Assembly (NCBI GenBank): GCA_029204225.1
Contig: MU832106.1
Span: 23,081-87,080, forward strand
Direction: 5' to 3'
DNA: 64,000 nucleotides
Source of the DNA: Diphasiastrum complanatum
Lineage: Eukaryota; Streptophyta; Lycopodiopsida; Lycopodiales; Lycopodiaceae
A program made the translations under genes and the position numbers. A model generated the notes under the pieces. That model was not told the DNA's origin. It was given only the letters and a program-made list of their open reading frames with translations, and made no database searches. How positions within the stretch are numbered: position 1 is the stretch's first letter; every line of letters begins with the position of its first letter. This document shows positions 33,851 to 46,387 of the stretch, piece after piece.

Positions 33851-36700
33851 GCACAGGATGCCAGTGCCATCACACTTATTACTCTAACTATAGAGTGTAT
33901 TGTGTTGGGGCCCACTGAGTAAGCTTAGCCGAATAGTACTTTAGTGGTGGTAAGTGCCCGACATAAAGTTGAGTCTATCATAACCTTACAACAAGACTCC
34001 ACTATTAGTAGCAATCATGCAAAATGATTACTCCTCCTCTTTGAACTTGTTCTAATCCACTAAGGAATCACACTCCTCTCAACAAATGATGAAATAGTAA
34101 AATCACAAAGATACAGAATGTAAAATATTATCTCTCATGTAACAGTTGACTAGCAAGTAGAATTTTGATTAATCTTGAACTAAACATGATCTAACCACAA
34201 CAAATTTCACAGAAGACTTGAAAATTGATGAGAAAACCTTTCTTAGGTTGAACCTTTCTAGCAAGAGCTCCAATCAAGAGCTTGTTGCAGTCAATCATAT
34301 TGAATCAACAAGAAATCTATATGCAAAATAGTTGACAGTTTTATGCTCATCCATAAAAAGATCCTAGCTCATTCATAGAGGAATGCTCAGCCACGAGGTA
34401 ATTTTTCATTTAAGAAAACAAAAAAGTGTCTTAAACTTAAGTAGAATTACATCCACAAGGGGAGTTTAGCTCATCCACAGGAAGTTTGTCAACTAGAAAC
34501 TAGAAACAACAATGTTAGCCTGAATGTACACAATCTCTCGAACAAATAAAGAGTTTGTAATTATGAATCACATAAAAAATGCTTGATCTATGCTCCTTGA
34601 TTTCAAATGACCTAAAAATATTTAAAAGTGGCTTTTGATCCTCAAGATCCACTCACAACATAGTGTTAGATAAGATTTGTTTAGTACAAAAACAGAAAAT
34701 CATGTTAGATTTAAGGTCACTCTTAAATCTCTACTGATTTTGGAAATCTAAATTGGTTGGACCCCATGGATTTCACCTCTCATAATGATTGGACCTCAAG
34801 ATTGGCACATGTCTCCATGATTGGACCACATAGCTTGAACCTCATAATTTGATTGGCCAAGTGATTTGCACCTCTAAACATGATTGGGCCAAAAAATTTG
34901 CACCTCTTAATGTGATTGGCCTTATGATCTAAAATTTCTTAATTTGATTAAGCCAAATTTGACATTGAGATTTGGATTTGGTTGCATACTAGCAAAATAC
35001 CAATCCTTACATTTTGTGACACATGTCACCATCTCACTAGAACTCCAATTGAAAGCCTTTTGACTTTTCAAAATTAACATAAAAATATGTACAAGTGGTG
35101 GTGGACATAAATTCAACCCCTTGATGGCATCTAGCAAGGAAATTAGCTAGTCTAATTTTACCAACTTTCACAATATATAAATATTGGTTAAAGTATTATC
35201 TTATTTTAGTATTATACTAGTTTTATTTTCTTTCTACTTATCATGTTTTTTTATTTCAAGTAACTTAAGTTTTCACTATCATTGTTCAATTATTTGATCT
35301 TCTAACTCTTCATTTATCATCAAATCTTGACCCTTGAGACTATCAAGAAATTCTTAATGCTTACAAAACTGTATACTTGATATTGTTGAGAGATAACAAA
35401 CTTTGTCAAAGAACTTATTGGAAAGATAATTCAAAACAAGATAATTTTTAGAATTGCTAGGCTATAGTACTAACAATTGATATGGTATGATTGAGAGAAA
35501 AATATACACAAACTCCAATGTACCATATAGAGTTAATGCAAAAAAGAGAAACATTATTAAAAATCATTCCCAAGAAAGACTAGCAGTGAAACTTCACAAA
35601 AAAGATTAAAGTACATCATAGAAAAACAAAAGTTACCAATGTAACAATGGCCATCATGGTCAATTATATATCTTGCTTTTGACAAGTGAAAATGAAATGA
35701 AAAATGTGCTAAACATTTACTATTGGTATATACTTTAAAAATGAGAATAAATTTTGTATGTTTCAAACCATGACACCTTGCCATTAATAGGCATATGAAT
35801 GAAGATGACAATCACACGCATGCTAGAGCCACATGAAAATAACATGAATCTTTACTGCTCAACATCACTTGCATATTGAATATTGGCAAAAATTAACAAT
35901 GGAATGAAGAGACTTGAATATTCTAAACTAGGAACTTGATGGTCAACAAAAGTTGGAAATGTCGTTACATGTCCTATCACTTACAATGTTCTTTCAAATC
36001 TGTAATAGTATACAATTTCTTGATTGTCCTTACTTGACACAAAGTGAATGCAAATATTTCATAATGAAAACATCATATTCCCTATGGGGCCTATCCTTAT
36101 CTGAAAATCCAAAAGGCCTCTTGCTACTTAGCTACAATTGCATATAGTAGATTTAGAATTTACTTTAAATTGTATCCATATATTAAAGTGTTTCAAGAAG
36201 TTCATCAAAGCAAAATATATAATTCATATGAGTTGGTGGCAATATTTCTTTTGATTCGTTCTATTGGTAGTCTTTTATGACATTAAAATAATGCTTATTA
36301 AATGTAGGAAATTTAGCTTAGTCACTTCAGATATAATGGTCTTTCTTTATTGTAGAAAATACCATAGATCTTGTTTGCATAAAAAATCTCCTATGATAGT
36401 TTTTCTATTGAAAGGGCATCTTATAGAGACTAGCCTAAGTATCACAATATTTCTTAATGTTTTATTTCTCATAAAATAATTTCAAGGATTGCTTTTTCAA
36501 ACTTATTAAATAAGTTAAATTCACTCTCCAATAAAGTGGACAAAAAACAATTTATGTTAGTAAGTGAGAAGCTTGACATCTCTATGCAAGGCAAGAAATT
36601 AAATGTTTTCAAACATTAAAAAAAGTAATAGAGGATCAAATGTTACAACTTTTCTTTCAGCATGTAGCTTCTCTTTGTAAGTCTATCTTGAATTGGTAAC
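33851..36700. other. AT-rich DNA without recognisable genes
   Basis: No domain was found on either strand except for the minisatellite at 34.75-34.94 kb. The flanks of the minisatellite look like LTR or leader sequence, but no ends were found. Confidence 0.4.
34745..34940. repeat. Minisatellite of about six 31-33-bp units, each with a CCAAT box
   Basis: Units start with ATTGG (CCAAT on the other strand) and often run through TTGCACCTCTTAATNTG. Starts fall near 34752, 34788, 34820, 34851, 34883 and 34915. The units are clearly related but diverged. A similar set of ATTGG units occurs in the H LTR (31470-31580), which suggests this is part of a related LTR's U3. Confidence 0.75.
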
Positions 36701-37865
36701 TTTTTTAATTTCTGTGCTGTTTGGCATACCACATAGTGCGTTACCATGAGAGAATCCTTGTCTCTCACAAAACACTAACTCATCAACTGGTCTCGCTTAC
36801 TAGCGGACTCTAACATCAACTCATCTACACAACATTAACCAATTCATCTCTCTCGTTCATCTTGTTTATATAGGAACACAGAAAAATGATTTAGGATTAA
36901 TCATTAGTGATTACAAGAATTGGTTAAACTCATTCTAACGACTTTCAGTTGTCCGTCATTGTCATCCGTGGAGTCCGTTCTCCATCTGCTACTTTGTTGG
37001 TGATGCCAGTATTCATGTTGTGAAGGTGTGCCACTTTTACAGCCATCTTTGCAGCCGCCTAGTGACCGCAATGCTTGTCTTGCGGTGTCTGTGCAATCGT
37101 AAAAGTACTTCGGAGCGTGACGCCTTTGGTAAGCAACTACAGACAGACCGTAGCAGGGGCTTCTATGATGGGGCAAGGGTGATAGAAAAACGTGAACGGA
37201 GAAGAGAGCAAGAATATTGCGGAACAACTCTCCCGTTCTAATCAGCTGCTAAATGCAAAAACAGTCTAATAGACATCTTATGCTAAATGTAATCATAGCT
37301 TTAAGTGTTCTAATTGCCCAACAAGATCTTAAAAATTAATTCATACTCTGAAACAAGAGTATAGTCCACCGAAGAGATTAGAGATGGTTTGTATGTGGTA
37401 CTACTGAAATCGGATTTAACGTGAAGTATAGTTTTGAAATAAATGGAAGAGCAGTATGATAATGCGAGTTCCTCAGGCGTCAAAGACAACCATCGTTTGA
37501 TCAGAAACTGAGGAGTCGTAGACGTCCGTGTTTTGATCAAAGTGAGTAAACAAGCGCGATCAAATAGCAATGAAAGTGCATTCAATCACAACAAGCATTC
37601 ATCTACGTTGTACACATATAAAAACAAGTTGCTATTATAAAACACTAAAGCACAATACAAAATAGCAATTACAACAAAAAATGATGGCATAATTGGGATG
37701 CTCAAATAATGTGTCTCATGGATGGAGCAACCAGTAATATGTGCTTGGATGATCTATTTACTGATTTCATCGGTCTATTAATTACATTCAATGCTTGTCA
37801 CCTAATTAGGAAAGCCATTGTACTTGGAAGTATATGGCTTTTATGATGACTGTACATAGTGTATA
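36701..37865. other. Unassigned sequence, mildly LTR-like
   Basis: A TATA-like TTTATATAGG (about 36869) and a GC-richer section (36.93-37.23 kb) are visible, but no coding domain, purine tract or primer site. Short open frames on both strands look accidental. Confidence 0.3.
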
Positions 37866-37869
37866 CGGT

Positions 37870-38686
37870 CAATAATTTAACATCGCTGACGCAGATGAGG
37901 ACGTCGCCGATTATCTCACTACGCATTTTACGTGAAGTGGTTTTCTCTCACTTTGCAAATTTCGGGAAGTGACTGGGAACGTTCCTCATTCAAAATAGAC
38001 GACCTTGGACATTTTTCTCTCTTCTTTGGGATTTTGCGAAAAAAGCTGAAGGTGCCCTTAAAAAGACGAAGGTGCCCTTGAAACAATTTAACTTATGAAA
38101 ATAGATGACCTTCGGCATTTTCTGTCTCTTCGGGATTTTGCGAAAAAGTCGAAGGTGTTAAAATAATTAAACTTTTGAACTGTACAAGTTAAACTTTTGA
38201 ACTATAAAAGTGTCGCATTTTGGAAAAAATGCGAAAAAGCCGAAGCTGTTGAAAACATAGTTCATTTCTACATATTGTCATGACACTTACTGTATTTCTG
38301 CAGACTGTTGCGACACTCAGTGTATTTCTGCAGATTGTTGAAAAAGTAATGTAGATTTCTAGACTTGTTCTAAATGCTAGTTCTTGGAAGTCCTTGAACA
38401 TGGCCAGGTCTTCAATGACTTCAAGTAATTGAACTTAACATTTGAGCTTGAAATTATGATGGGATTGGTTACCCTTTGCTGGAGATCAGCCGGAAGCCCG
38501 TTGTAGACGTTCTTCAAATAAATTGGTTGTCTAGGTTTGTGATTCCTACATATATCAGATGAGCAGACATAGAATCAAAGTTGGTTTTACCTGACTCTAG
38601 ATCAATGATCAATAAACATGCAAGAAGAATCATGAAATAGAATTAGTCATTCACCAAGGAGAAAACTGTGGGCTTAATTTCCAGCA
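37870..38686 (-). repeat. 3' LTR of copia element I (same family as E)
   Basis: On the minus strand CTTAAGGGGGAC then TGCTGGAAATTAAGCCCACA mirrors the purine tract and LTR start of element E. Shared downstream blocks include TTGCTGGAGATCAG-type sequence, CGAAGGTG motifs, and CGACGTCCTC followed by GACCGTATA at the far end. Confidence 0.8.
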
Positions 38687-38689
38687 GTC

Positions 38690-39108
38690 CCCCTTAAGAT
38701 TACAGTTGGTGCCTTGGTATCTTCGTCAGGTTCAGCATGTTGAAGAACTTCTGGTGCTTAATCCTGGGAAGCGCTTTGGTGAAGATGTCTGCGATCATTT
38801 GTGTTGTTGAACAGTATTTAAGGATCACTTGCCCTGAGAAAAATTTCTCCCAAATGAAATGATACTAGATTTCTATGTGCCTGGATTTGCCATAAAATCT
38901 GGGATTCAGTGACAGTGAAATATAGCTCAACTTGTCACACAAAATGGTGGTAGCATTAAGAGTGTGACGTAAGTCGTGAAGTAATAACCTAATCCATACA
39001 ACTTCTTTTGAAGCTTGACATGCTGCGATGTACTCTGTCTCTGTCGAAGAAAGTGCAACTGATTTCTGGTTCCTTGAGTTTCACGAAATCGGTCCCCCTA
39101 CCAGATAA
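38690..39108 (-). pseudogene. Copia element I RNase H end
   Basis: The remnant reads GRGTDFVKLKEPEISCTFFD and DRVHRSMSSFKRSCMD in one frame, which is the out-of-phase reading of the RNase H region also seen in element E at 23.88-23.99 kb. It ends with the shared terminus before the purine tract. At about 39108 it is fused to pre-integrase sequence of a different copia family (element J). Confidence 0.75.
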
Positions 39109-39940
39109 AAAAACCATGGTCTCCATAGCTTTGTAGTTAGGATGGCCTAACTTCTTGTGCCATAATTTCACTTGAGTGAGCTCCTCCCTTGTCATGTTCA
39201 CACTTCCAACCATCACATCTACTTCCACCTCAAGTACTATGTCATAAAGATCATGGAGTACAAGCAAAGACTCCATTCAAACTATCCAATTAGCATAATT
39301 AGTGGATGTGAGCCTTTCACTAGCTTCAAGCAAAAAACCACTCATTGATGCCATTTTTGAATGTGAAAAAGCACTAGAAACTCTTATGGTTTCTCTAAGA
39401 GATCTGAACCTAAAGTCTTCTAGCAATTTGAAAGCTTATAGACTCAATCATATTACTCATGAACCAATCTAGAATGATGGAAATTTAGATTCTAGTCTCA
39501 ATCTTGCAAAATCACTCCTTAATCTATGATTTTTGGCAATATCTCTCTCAACTTCAACATGCACTCAAAAAATCAGAGAAACTCATTTAATGCACCTGAA
39601 TCAAGCTTCAAATTTAATTTTTTGGCTGATCTAATCCAAAAATAAATCAAAGGAATAGAACCTCTATAGAAAAAACTTGATTTTGCACTAAAAAATCTCT
39701 CAATTTGGGTGTGTGAGTCAAATTATACAAATTTTTGAATTTTCTCAACCAAAATCGAACCTTTATGGCCTCACACGTGTGAAAAGTATTCCTACAGCCC
39801 ACAACAAGTTTTGGTCCAAAAATTTTGAATATACCTATCAAATCCAACTCACTACACAAAAATTAGCTAGTTTCCAAAAACTTGCTAATTTGGGCTTAGT
39901 TTTGGATCAACTCCATCAATATCAATTAATCCTCTTGTAG
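39109..39940 (-). pseudogene. Copia element J gag and GAG-pre-integrase, deleted
   Basis: Gag N-terminus: MASMSGFLLEASERLTSTNY then ANWIV, stop, MESLLVLHDLYDIVL. After a large deletion the frame runs into KLWHKKLGHPNYKAMETMV, the GAG-pre-integrase motif. It resembles H and K gag. The capsid C-terminus, zinc knuckle and protease are missing, and integrase, RT and RNase H are replaced by the end of element I. Confidence 0.75.
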
Positions 39941-39942
39941 TT

Positions 39943-39955
39943 GGCTTTGATACCA
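39943..39955 (-). other. Primer-binding site of element J
   Basis: TGGTATCAAAGCC on the minus strand directly follows an LTR end (TTTCCACA). It is the tRNA-Met site with one change. Confidence 0.8.
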
Positions 39956-40800
39956 TGTGGAAATCTGCAAAATAGAACCAAGAATGAATCCTAAACTGAT
40001 CCACAAGAGGGATTGGATGTTAGATACAATTGATCTATCAATCTACACAAGATTTAGATCAATCTAGCTCAATTCTAGGCATGAAAATCTAACAAGAACA
40101 ATCATTAATGAAGGTAAATGTACTTGTTGGTTTCACACATGTGAAAACCTGTCAGAGTAAAGACTCCAACCTGAAAACAAAATACACTATGATAGAACCT
40201 CAAATCATTCAAAACAAATGAAAACAAATGGAAAGATTGACACAAAATTGTTTCCAAAATCAAGATTGATGTTTCATGTTGATTATGGCCAAATATGTCT
40301 CTATATATACATTTCTTGGAGCTCAAGGTACTGATCATGCATCAGATCTCACATGTGTGAGCATGCTTTGTCATATGGTGAATCATCATGCAAAATTGAC
40401 ACTTGGATCAAACTTTCTATTTTGAGCACTTTTGGTCTAATTTCCTACTATATGGAGATCTACTTAAAAATCTTATAGAAGTCAAAACTCGCCTACTTCA
40501 GCTTATTCCACACGTGTGAGCTATCCTCTACACATGGGATGTGACACCTAACCTAAGGATGTGGCTCATGCAATCAATAGATTGATGCCATATGTCATAT
40601 GACTAGAAAACTAGTTTTTGGCCTTTTTAGCCTCTAGAACTTGAATTAAATCATATGTACAACCTATATGATTATGGTACATGACAAGTACACTAATTTT
40701 ACATGTGGGAATAGGCTCCACACATGTGTAATCATCCTATATACATTTATTTGGCTTTGACCAAGCATATTTTTTGATTTTTCACAAGGTGGTGGTGGCT
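39956..40800 (-). repeat. 5' LTR of element J (right boundary uncertain)
   Basis: The LTR starts next to the primer site. It has repeated CACATGTG and CACACGTGTG palindromes (40134, 40352, 40508, 40722) and TATATATAC near 40302. The outer end was not identified. Confidence 0.55.
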
Positions 40801-42978
40801 GAGGCTATGAGTATTTGATGCATCTTGAAGAGTCAAGAAAAGCCATATGTAGAAATATGATCTAGAAAGGCAAGAAGGACATTGTCTTGCATCAAGAGGC
40901 CTATTGGAGGCTATTCATCAATTTCAAAACTTTTTTTGAGGTTTATAATCTTTATTAAGATATTTTACAAAGCTCATATTTCAAATCAAGTCATGTTATA
41001 TGTTCGATATCTACTTCTCCAAATGTAGACTAGATAGTCACTCGTGTTAGAATTTTGGGTGCTATGTTCTACATTGTTTCATACACAAATGAAAAGACAT
41101 TACTTGAAGTCTCATTTCATACCAAAACTTGTTATATTTGGTGTGTTTTGCATTTCACATAAATTCCTATTTATGTTTGTTAGAGATTGGTAGTGTTAGG
41201 GTCTCCTCACTACATGCCGCTTATTTGCTAGTTTCATTGATATTCAAAGTTAGATTGTTTGTCAATCATTGGGAATTAGATTTGAACTATTCATTGGGTG
41301 CTTGAATATTTTTAGAACACTTATGAAATGTGTTTGTAACATTTGATTGAGAGAATGTCAATCTTTGAAAGTTCAGACATATATTGATAAAGATTCTTGC
41401 ATTTGTAAGTTGCAATTTGATGTTGAGCACATAGTTTGATTTCAATCTTTTAGAGTGATCTTTTTTTTTTTTCTTTTTCTTTTTTTCTAATAAGGACAAA
41501 GCGAGTGTAGAGGTTGATCAATTTTGTCGTGGATTCATTCAAAGCTTTGCAAAATGGTCTTGAAAAGTGAGTAGGGTTATACATACATCTTCTTCTAAAT
41601 CTTATTGTTCTCTACTCAAAAGTGAGTAGCAACATACTCTTCACACGTGCATAGAGACTCATAGGATAATTTTTTGAATGCAAGTTAGTATTTGGTCAAT
41701 TATGCAAGCCTTAGGTTAAGTTCTGATATTTTAAAAAAAAAATTGAACCTTAATCCAATTAGTCATGAAAGAAGGTATATATAGTGGTTCTAAAAATTAG
41801 CAAGTTACAAATGTTTCCTTATAGAATGGAGTGTAGTGCTTCACATGCATAATAATTGTCAAAGATTTTGATGTTACTATATAGGAGGCCAATAGCTAGT
41901 TTTTTTAACACTAATGGCATGTATTTCATATTCTATGTTTTTTTCTTCACAAGACTCATTCAGAGATTTCAAGAGGCGTACAAAAAATGATTACCTCATT
42001 GATTAAGCAATCTCCCTCCTCTTCAAAAAAAATATGATATTTGACAATCATGCATAATTATTTGGATAAGTAATTATTTGGATAAGGTTTTAGTGCCTAG
42101 GCAGAATCTTCTAATAAGATTTTGTGCACCATTCTTAGCAAAATCATGGAAGCAAGCCGATTTGATTGGGGAACATGTGAAAAAATCAGATCACAAAAAC
42201 CTAATTATGCCCTTTGATCTTTGGCAAATTTGGAGAGCACATTTAGCTTCAATACAAATGTAGAAGTCATGCATCAACTACACAGAAGATGAAAACTAGA
42301 TTCAATGTATCTCTACTAGCCAATTAGAGTAGGTCTAAATTCAACCTTATCAACATCTCTAGTTGTTAAAATAATAAAGTCACTATTCTTATGCCTTATT
42401 AACTTTATAAAATCTATCTCTAAGTTGAAAAATCACTTTGGCCTCCAAAATTGCCAAGTAACTCAACTTAAACTAGTTGACATTTACATAACAGAAGCTG
42501 TGCATAGCAACTCAATAACCACAATCATTAGATCGATAGACTACAAATAAAAAGACTTGGGACATTAGTATAAAATAATATAATAATTAGGCCCCAAAGT
42601 CAAGTTTGCTAAGTTTCTAAGTTTAGATAATCGTATCTTGTGAGGGCCCTTCTCACTGTAAAATGAATTCACATGAATCATGTGAATGGCACCTTCTAAA
42701 ATTAAAAACATTAGATTTTCTATGAAGGGATTGGACTAGAATTCTTACCATTTTTAGGTAGCCAATTAGAGACAAGGCATAGGGCCTCACTCAAGAATAA
42801 AAGAAAAATTCTTCTGCTCATTTTTCTATGCTCAATATTGACGAGGAGATAGGAGATTATGCTAAATCTTAACTAGAATGTTCTTGCGTCTGAATTTCTT
42901 GTCTCTCTCTCTTATGCTTTCCTTTTAGTTGATATTTGCTACCATTTTTGCATTTCTAAGAGAAGAAGAAGAAGGAGA
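40801..42978. other. AT-rich DNA with LTR-like pieces, no gene
   Basis: Oligo-T lies near 41460-41490. At 42395-42450 a block (AAATCTATCTCTAAGTT, CTTTGGCCTC) resembles the start of the 46.4-47.0 kb LTR in the same orientation. 42585-42790 resembles the reverse of 33.6-33.8 kb. A purine run (42958-42978) sits just before the LTR of element K. Confidence 0.4.
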
Positions 42979-43550
42979 TGTGATAGATTTAAGCTAGTTT
43001 TGCTATTTTGGTCGTATTTGTATATTCGACAATTGAGGCCAATTTTCATATTAGACTTAGAGTTTGACTTTCCAAAATTATATTTGAGTAGTAGATACAT
43101 GGAATCTAGTCACAAAAATAATAGGGTTTTCATTATGGAGAGAAACCAAAGTTTGAATTTAGGTTTGGACCTATTATAAAAGAATGTAACTCATGGGAAG
43201 AGAATACATTCTCTCTCTCTTATCTCATTCATTCTTATACATGGTTCTCTTGGGTTCTACTATCCATGGGTGCACTATACTTGTAATATCTTGCAATTTT
43301 GTGTGTAGAATGTTTATTAAATGCTATTTTCAGATCCACACATGTAAAATATAGTAGCTTAATGTTTTTGTATGGACAACAACATTATTTTATGTTTTAA
43401 TTGATGTTTGATCAAAATCTATTAGAGTTTGCATCTCATTCATTGTGTAGATGTTGGTCTTCTACATTGGCAAGATTGGTGATTTGTTGTCTTTCTAAAC
43501 CCAAGATCATTTTATGGATTTGAATCTTAATTGATCTTAAATTTTACACA
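42979..43550 (+). repeat. 5' LTR of copia element K
   Basis: TGTGATAGATTT to TTTTACACA, 572 bp, immediately followed by the primer site. A promoter-like CTATTATAAAAG is at about 43168-43179. It matches, inverted, the LTR at 46388-47022 over its full length, including TTCTCTTGGGTTCTAC, TGTGTGTAGAATG and TCTACATTGGCAAGATTG. Confidence 0.88.
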
Positions 43551-43563
43551 TGGTATCAGAGTT
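43551..43563 (+). other. Primer-binding site of element K
   Basis: TGGTATCAGAGTT matches the first 11 bases of the plant tRNA-Met copia primer site exactly. Confidence 0.92.
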
Positions 43564-44150
43564 TGTGTTTCAGGTATGAAAGAAGCAATCACATCTTTCA
43601 ATGATTTGGAGAAGATATCAATGCTAGAGCATGCTAGATTGGATTCTACACCAAAATTGAGTTTCTTCCATATGTATATTGGATCTTTTGTAGATCAAAA
43701 CTCAAAATAGGTTTATAATCTTGATCAATTCTGATTTCACACGTTACTTGTTGGATTTGGATGATTTTAAGAATATTAAAAAAGCTTAAGTGGTGGCTAC
43801 AAGATTGCATATCAAGTTTTAGACAATTGCATGTACAAATTGAAATAATCAATTTTTTGTGATTTTGTCAAAACCTTAATTTTGATTGGATATCTAGATT
43901 GTGAGGTTACCGAACCTCATTTGAGTGTGTTTCAATCTTAGGAAGTGGCAAGAGTCATTAGATTATGGATAGATCATAGGTTGATCAAAATTTCACTATT
44001 CTATGTGTTGATTTGCTTGGTTTAAGTGATAGAAGAGAATTGAAAAGTTTCATATCTTTGTGATTTCCTTTTGAAACCATTTGTTGTTGTTCAAAAGAGT
44101 GCTTTGTGCATTGAAACAGCTTGAAAGAGAGGATCAGGTCATTGCTACAT

Positions 44151-45030
44151 GGCTACATCAAGTGGAATTATGTTGGAAACCAATGATAGACTTATCTCAA
44201 GTAACTATTCATTGTGAAAAGTGAGGATGAAATCACTTCTTGAGATGAATAATGTTTTGGATATTGTTTTAGGTTTGTAAGAGAGGCCATTAACACAACA
44301 AGATCAAGTGAGGTATGACAAGAGGGCCAAAAGGGCTCTACACATGATAAAGATGAATGTTACCAATGAGCTTCTCAAGGAAATTGGTAAGAGTACTTCA
44401 TTAAAGTATGCTTGGGATTCATTGAAGAAGCTTTTATGAATCCAAGTCTACTTCTAGAGTGTTGACTCTAAGAAGGAAAATCTTTTCTTGTTTGCAAAAG
44501 AGAGAAGAAAGTCCAAATACTTTTATTTGAGAGTGAAAGCTTTGAATGATGAGTTAGCTTGCATTGATGAGAGCATTAAAGAAGGAGAGCTTGTTCAAGT
44601 TATTCTTAATGGATTGTTGGATGCTCATGCTAATATTGTTCAAAGTCTTGCCATTCAAAGAACTTTGTCAAGTTTGATTGATCTTCAAGAGATCTTGATC
44701 AATGAATAATATAGGCTTCAAGCAAGAGGTGGATCTTCGTCAACATCTCAAGTTGGAGAGGAGACTATGTTCATCAAGGGCAAAAGCAAAAGTAAGTGGT
44801 CTAAAGGGCAAGATCAAGGGGAGGCTTTTCTTCAAATGGCAAAAGGAAAGATAGATCAAAGCTCAAGTGCTTCTAGTGTGGCATCAAAGGACACTTTTCA
44901 AGTGAGTGCTACAAGAAAAAGAGAGATGAACGAGACAAGCAAGGTAATCTTACTCTTGATGAGAATGGTTTGGATGATCAAAATGCAAATGGTAATGCTT
45001 TTGTAATGTCTTTATATATGCTTGCTAATG
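44151..45030 (+). pseudogene. Copia element K gag
   Basis: The ATG at 44151 begins MATSSGIMLETNDRLISSNY. The UBN2-type capsid follows (KRAKRALHMIKMNVTNELLK, EIGKSTSLKYAWDSLKK, RVKALNDELACIDESIKEGE). A zinc knuckle near 44865-44910 reads CF-stop-CGIKGHFSSEC, a CX2CX4HX4C with TAG inside it. Other stops interrupt the frame. About 590 bp of leader separates the primer site from gag. Confidence 0.85.
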
Positions 45031-46133
45031 ATGGAGATCTAGATCCATGGTGGATTGATAGTGGTGCAAGTTCACACATGACTTTTTAAAAAGAGTACTT
45101 CACTTATTTGTTGGCATATGGAGATGACAAGAGGGTGATCTACACGGCCAATGATGGTGTGTGTGCAATCAAAGGGATTGGCACAATTCCTATTTCTCTC
45201 TCTACAAATAGAAATGTTCGTTTAAAGGATGTTTTGTTCAAACCTTCCATTACCAAGAATCTACTTAGTGTGAGTCAATTGCTAAGTAAAGGTTCCAAAG
45301 TTGAGTTTGATGGAGATGCTTGCATGATCAAAAGGAAGGATATCTTGATTGCAAAAGGTAAAAGACAAAGGAAATTGTTAAAAGTAGATGCTTGTGTTAT
45401 TGCTAACCAGCCTGGATGTATTACAAGAGAGAAAATACCTATTCAAGAGGTTTGGCATAAAAGGATGGGGCACCTCAACTTCAAGTCATTGGAGGTAATG
45501 GCTAGAAAGAAAGTTGTGATTGGTCTTCCAAGTTCCTTAACTAGCATTAATCATGTTTGTGAGTCTTGTGCTTTGTCAAAGTCACATAGACTACCTTATA
45601 CTAGATCTACATCTAGATCTACAAAGCCTTTTCAAGTTCTACATTCGAATATTCATGGAATTACTGCAATTAGCAATAGTGGAGCTAAGATGTATGTAAC
45701 TTTCATTGATAATTTTAGTAGATTTTGTTGGATCTATCTACTAAAGAGCAAAGATGAAGTGTATGATGTCTTTGTTAAGCTCAAGAATGCAAGAGAGAAC
45801 CAATTTTCCACAAGGATCAGTGCTTAAGGAGTGACAATGGTGGAGAGTCATATCTACCAAGTTCAAGGCTTTTTGTGATGAGCATGGGATCAAGAGGAAA
45901 TATACAACACCAAGGACCCCACCATAAAATGGAGTGGCCGAAAGGAAGAATAGGATTTTATGTGAAAGTGCTAAAGCCATGCAGTTAATTGTTAACTTTG
46001 ATAAGCCATTTTGGGATCAAGCATTGTTGTGTGCTAATTTCTTGTGCAATAGGTGGTCGAGTGCTATTTTGGATGGAAGGACACTTTTTGAGATGCTATG
46101 TCAATATAACTCTGGATGATAGAACCAAGGAGG
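45031..46133 (+). pseudogene. Copia element K protease and integrase (truncated)
   Basis: PWWIDSGASSHMTF (DSGA), then a stop, and VLFKPSITKNLLSVSQLLSK form the protease. The frame 45108-45827 is open and continues through VWHKRMGHLNFKSLEVM, the zinc-finger Cys pair (CESCALSKSHRLPY) and FIDNFSRFCWIYLLKSKDE of the integrase. After a frame break, GVAERKNRILCESAKAM and LCANFLCNRW follow. At about 46133 the copia similarity ends abruptly: integrase C-terminus, RT and RNase H are absent. Confidence 0.88.
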
Positions 46134-46136
46134 ATC

Positions 46137-46387
46137 TGTTAGAGTCCAGTTACGACTCTATCATGACCTCGACATGACCGGTTGCCAAAGGGCCTGAGGC
46201 CTAGTATTGGCAAAGGGCGGTGATCGACAAGGATATCTGTCCCAGTTGGGACCGGTGCATCATGAGGAGTGATCCGGTATGGCCCCCTGACAAGCTGTCA
46301 GAGACGTGGTGTGTCTTCATCATCGGGACCCTAGCCATCAGTGACGAGATGTTTGTTGGCAAGTAGTCGAGGTGACCAAGATAATCA
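46137..46387. other. GC-rich filler between element K and an inverted LTR
   Basis: About 250 bp clearly richer in GC than either neighbour. It contains a short hairpin (TAGAGTC, 7-base loop, GACTCTA) at its left edge and two TTGSCAAAGGGC copies. It matches nothing else seen in the window and has no coding domain. Confidence 0.6.

Noticed and set aside
36904-37227. 107-codon minus-strand frame
   Set aside because: No recognisable motif, and an equally long frame exists on the other strand. It may be LTR sequence.
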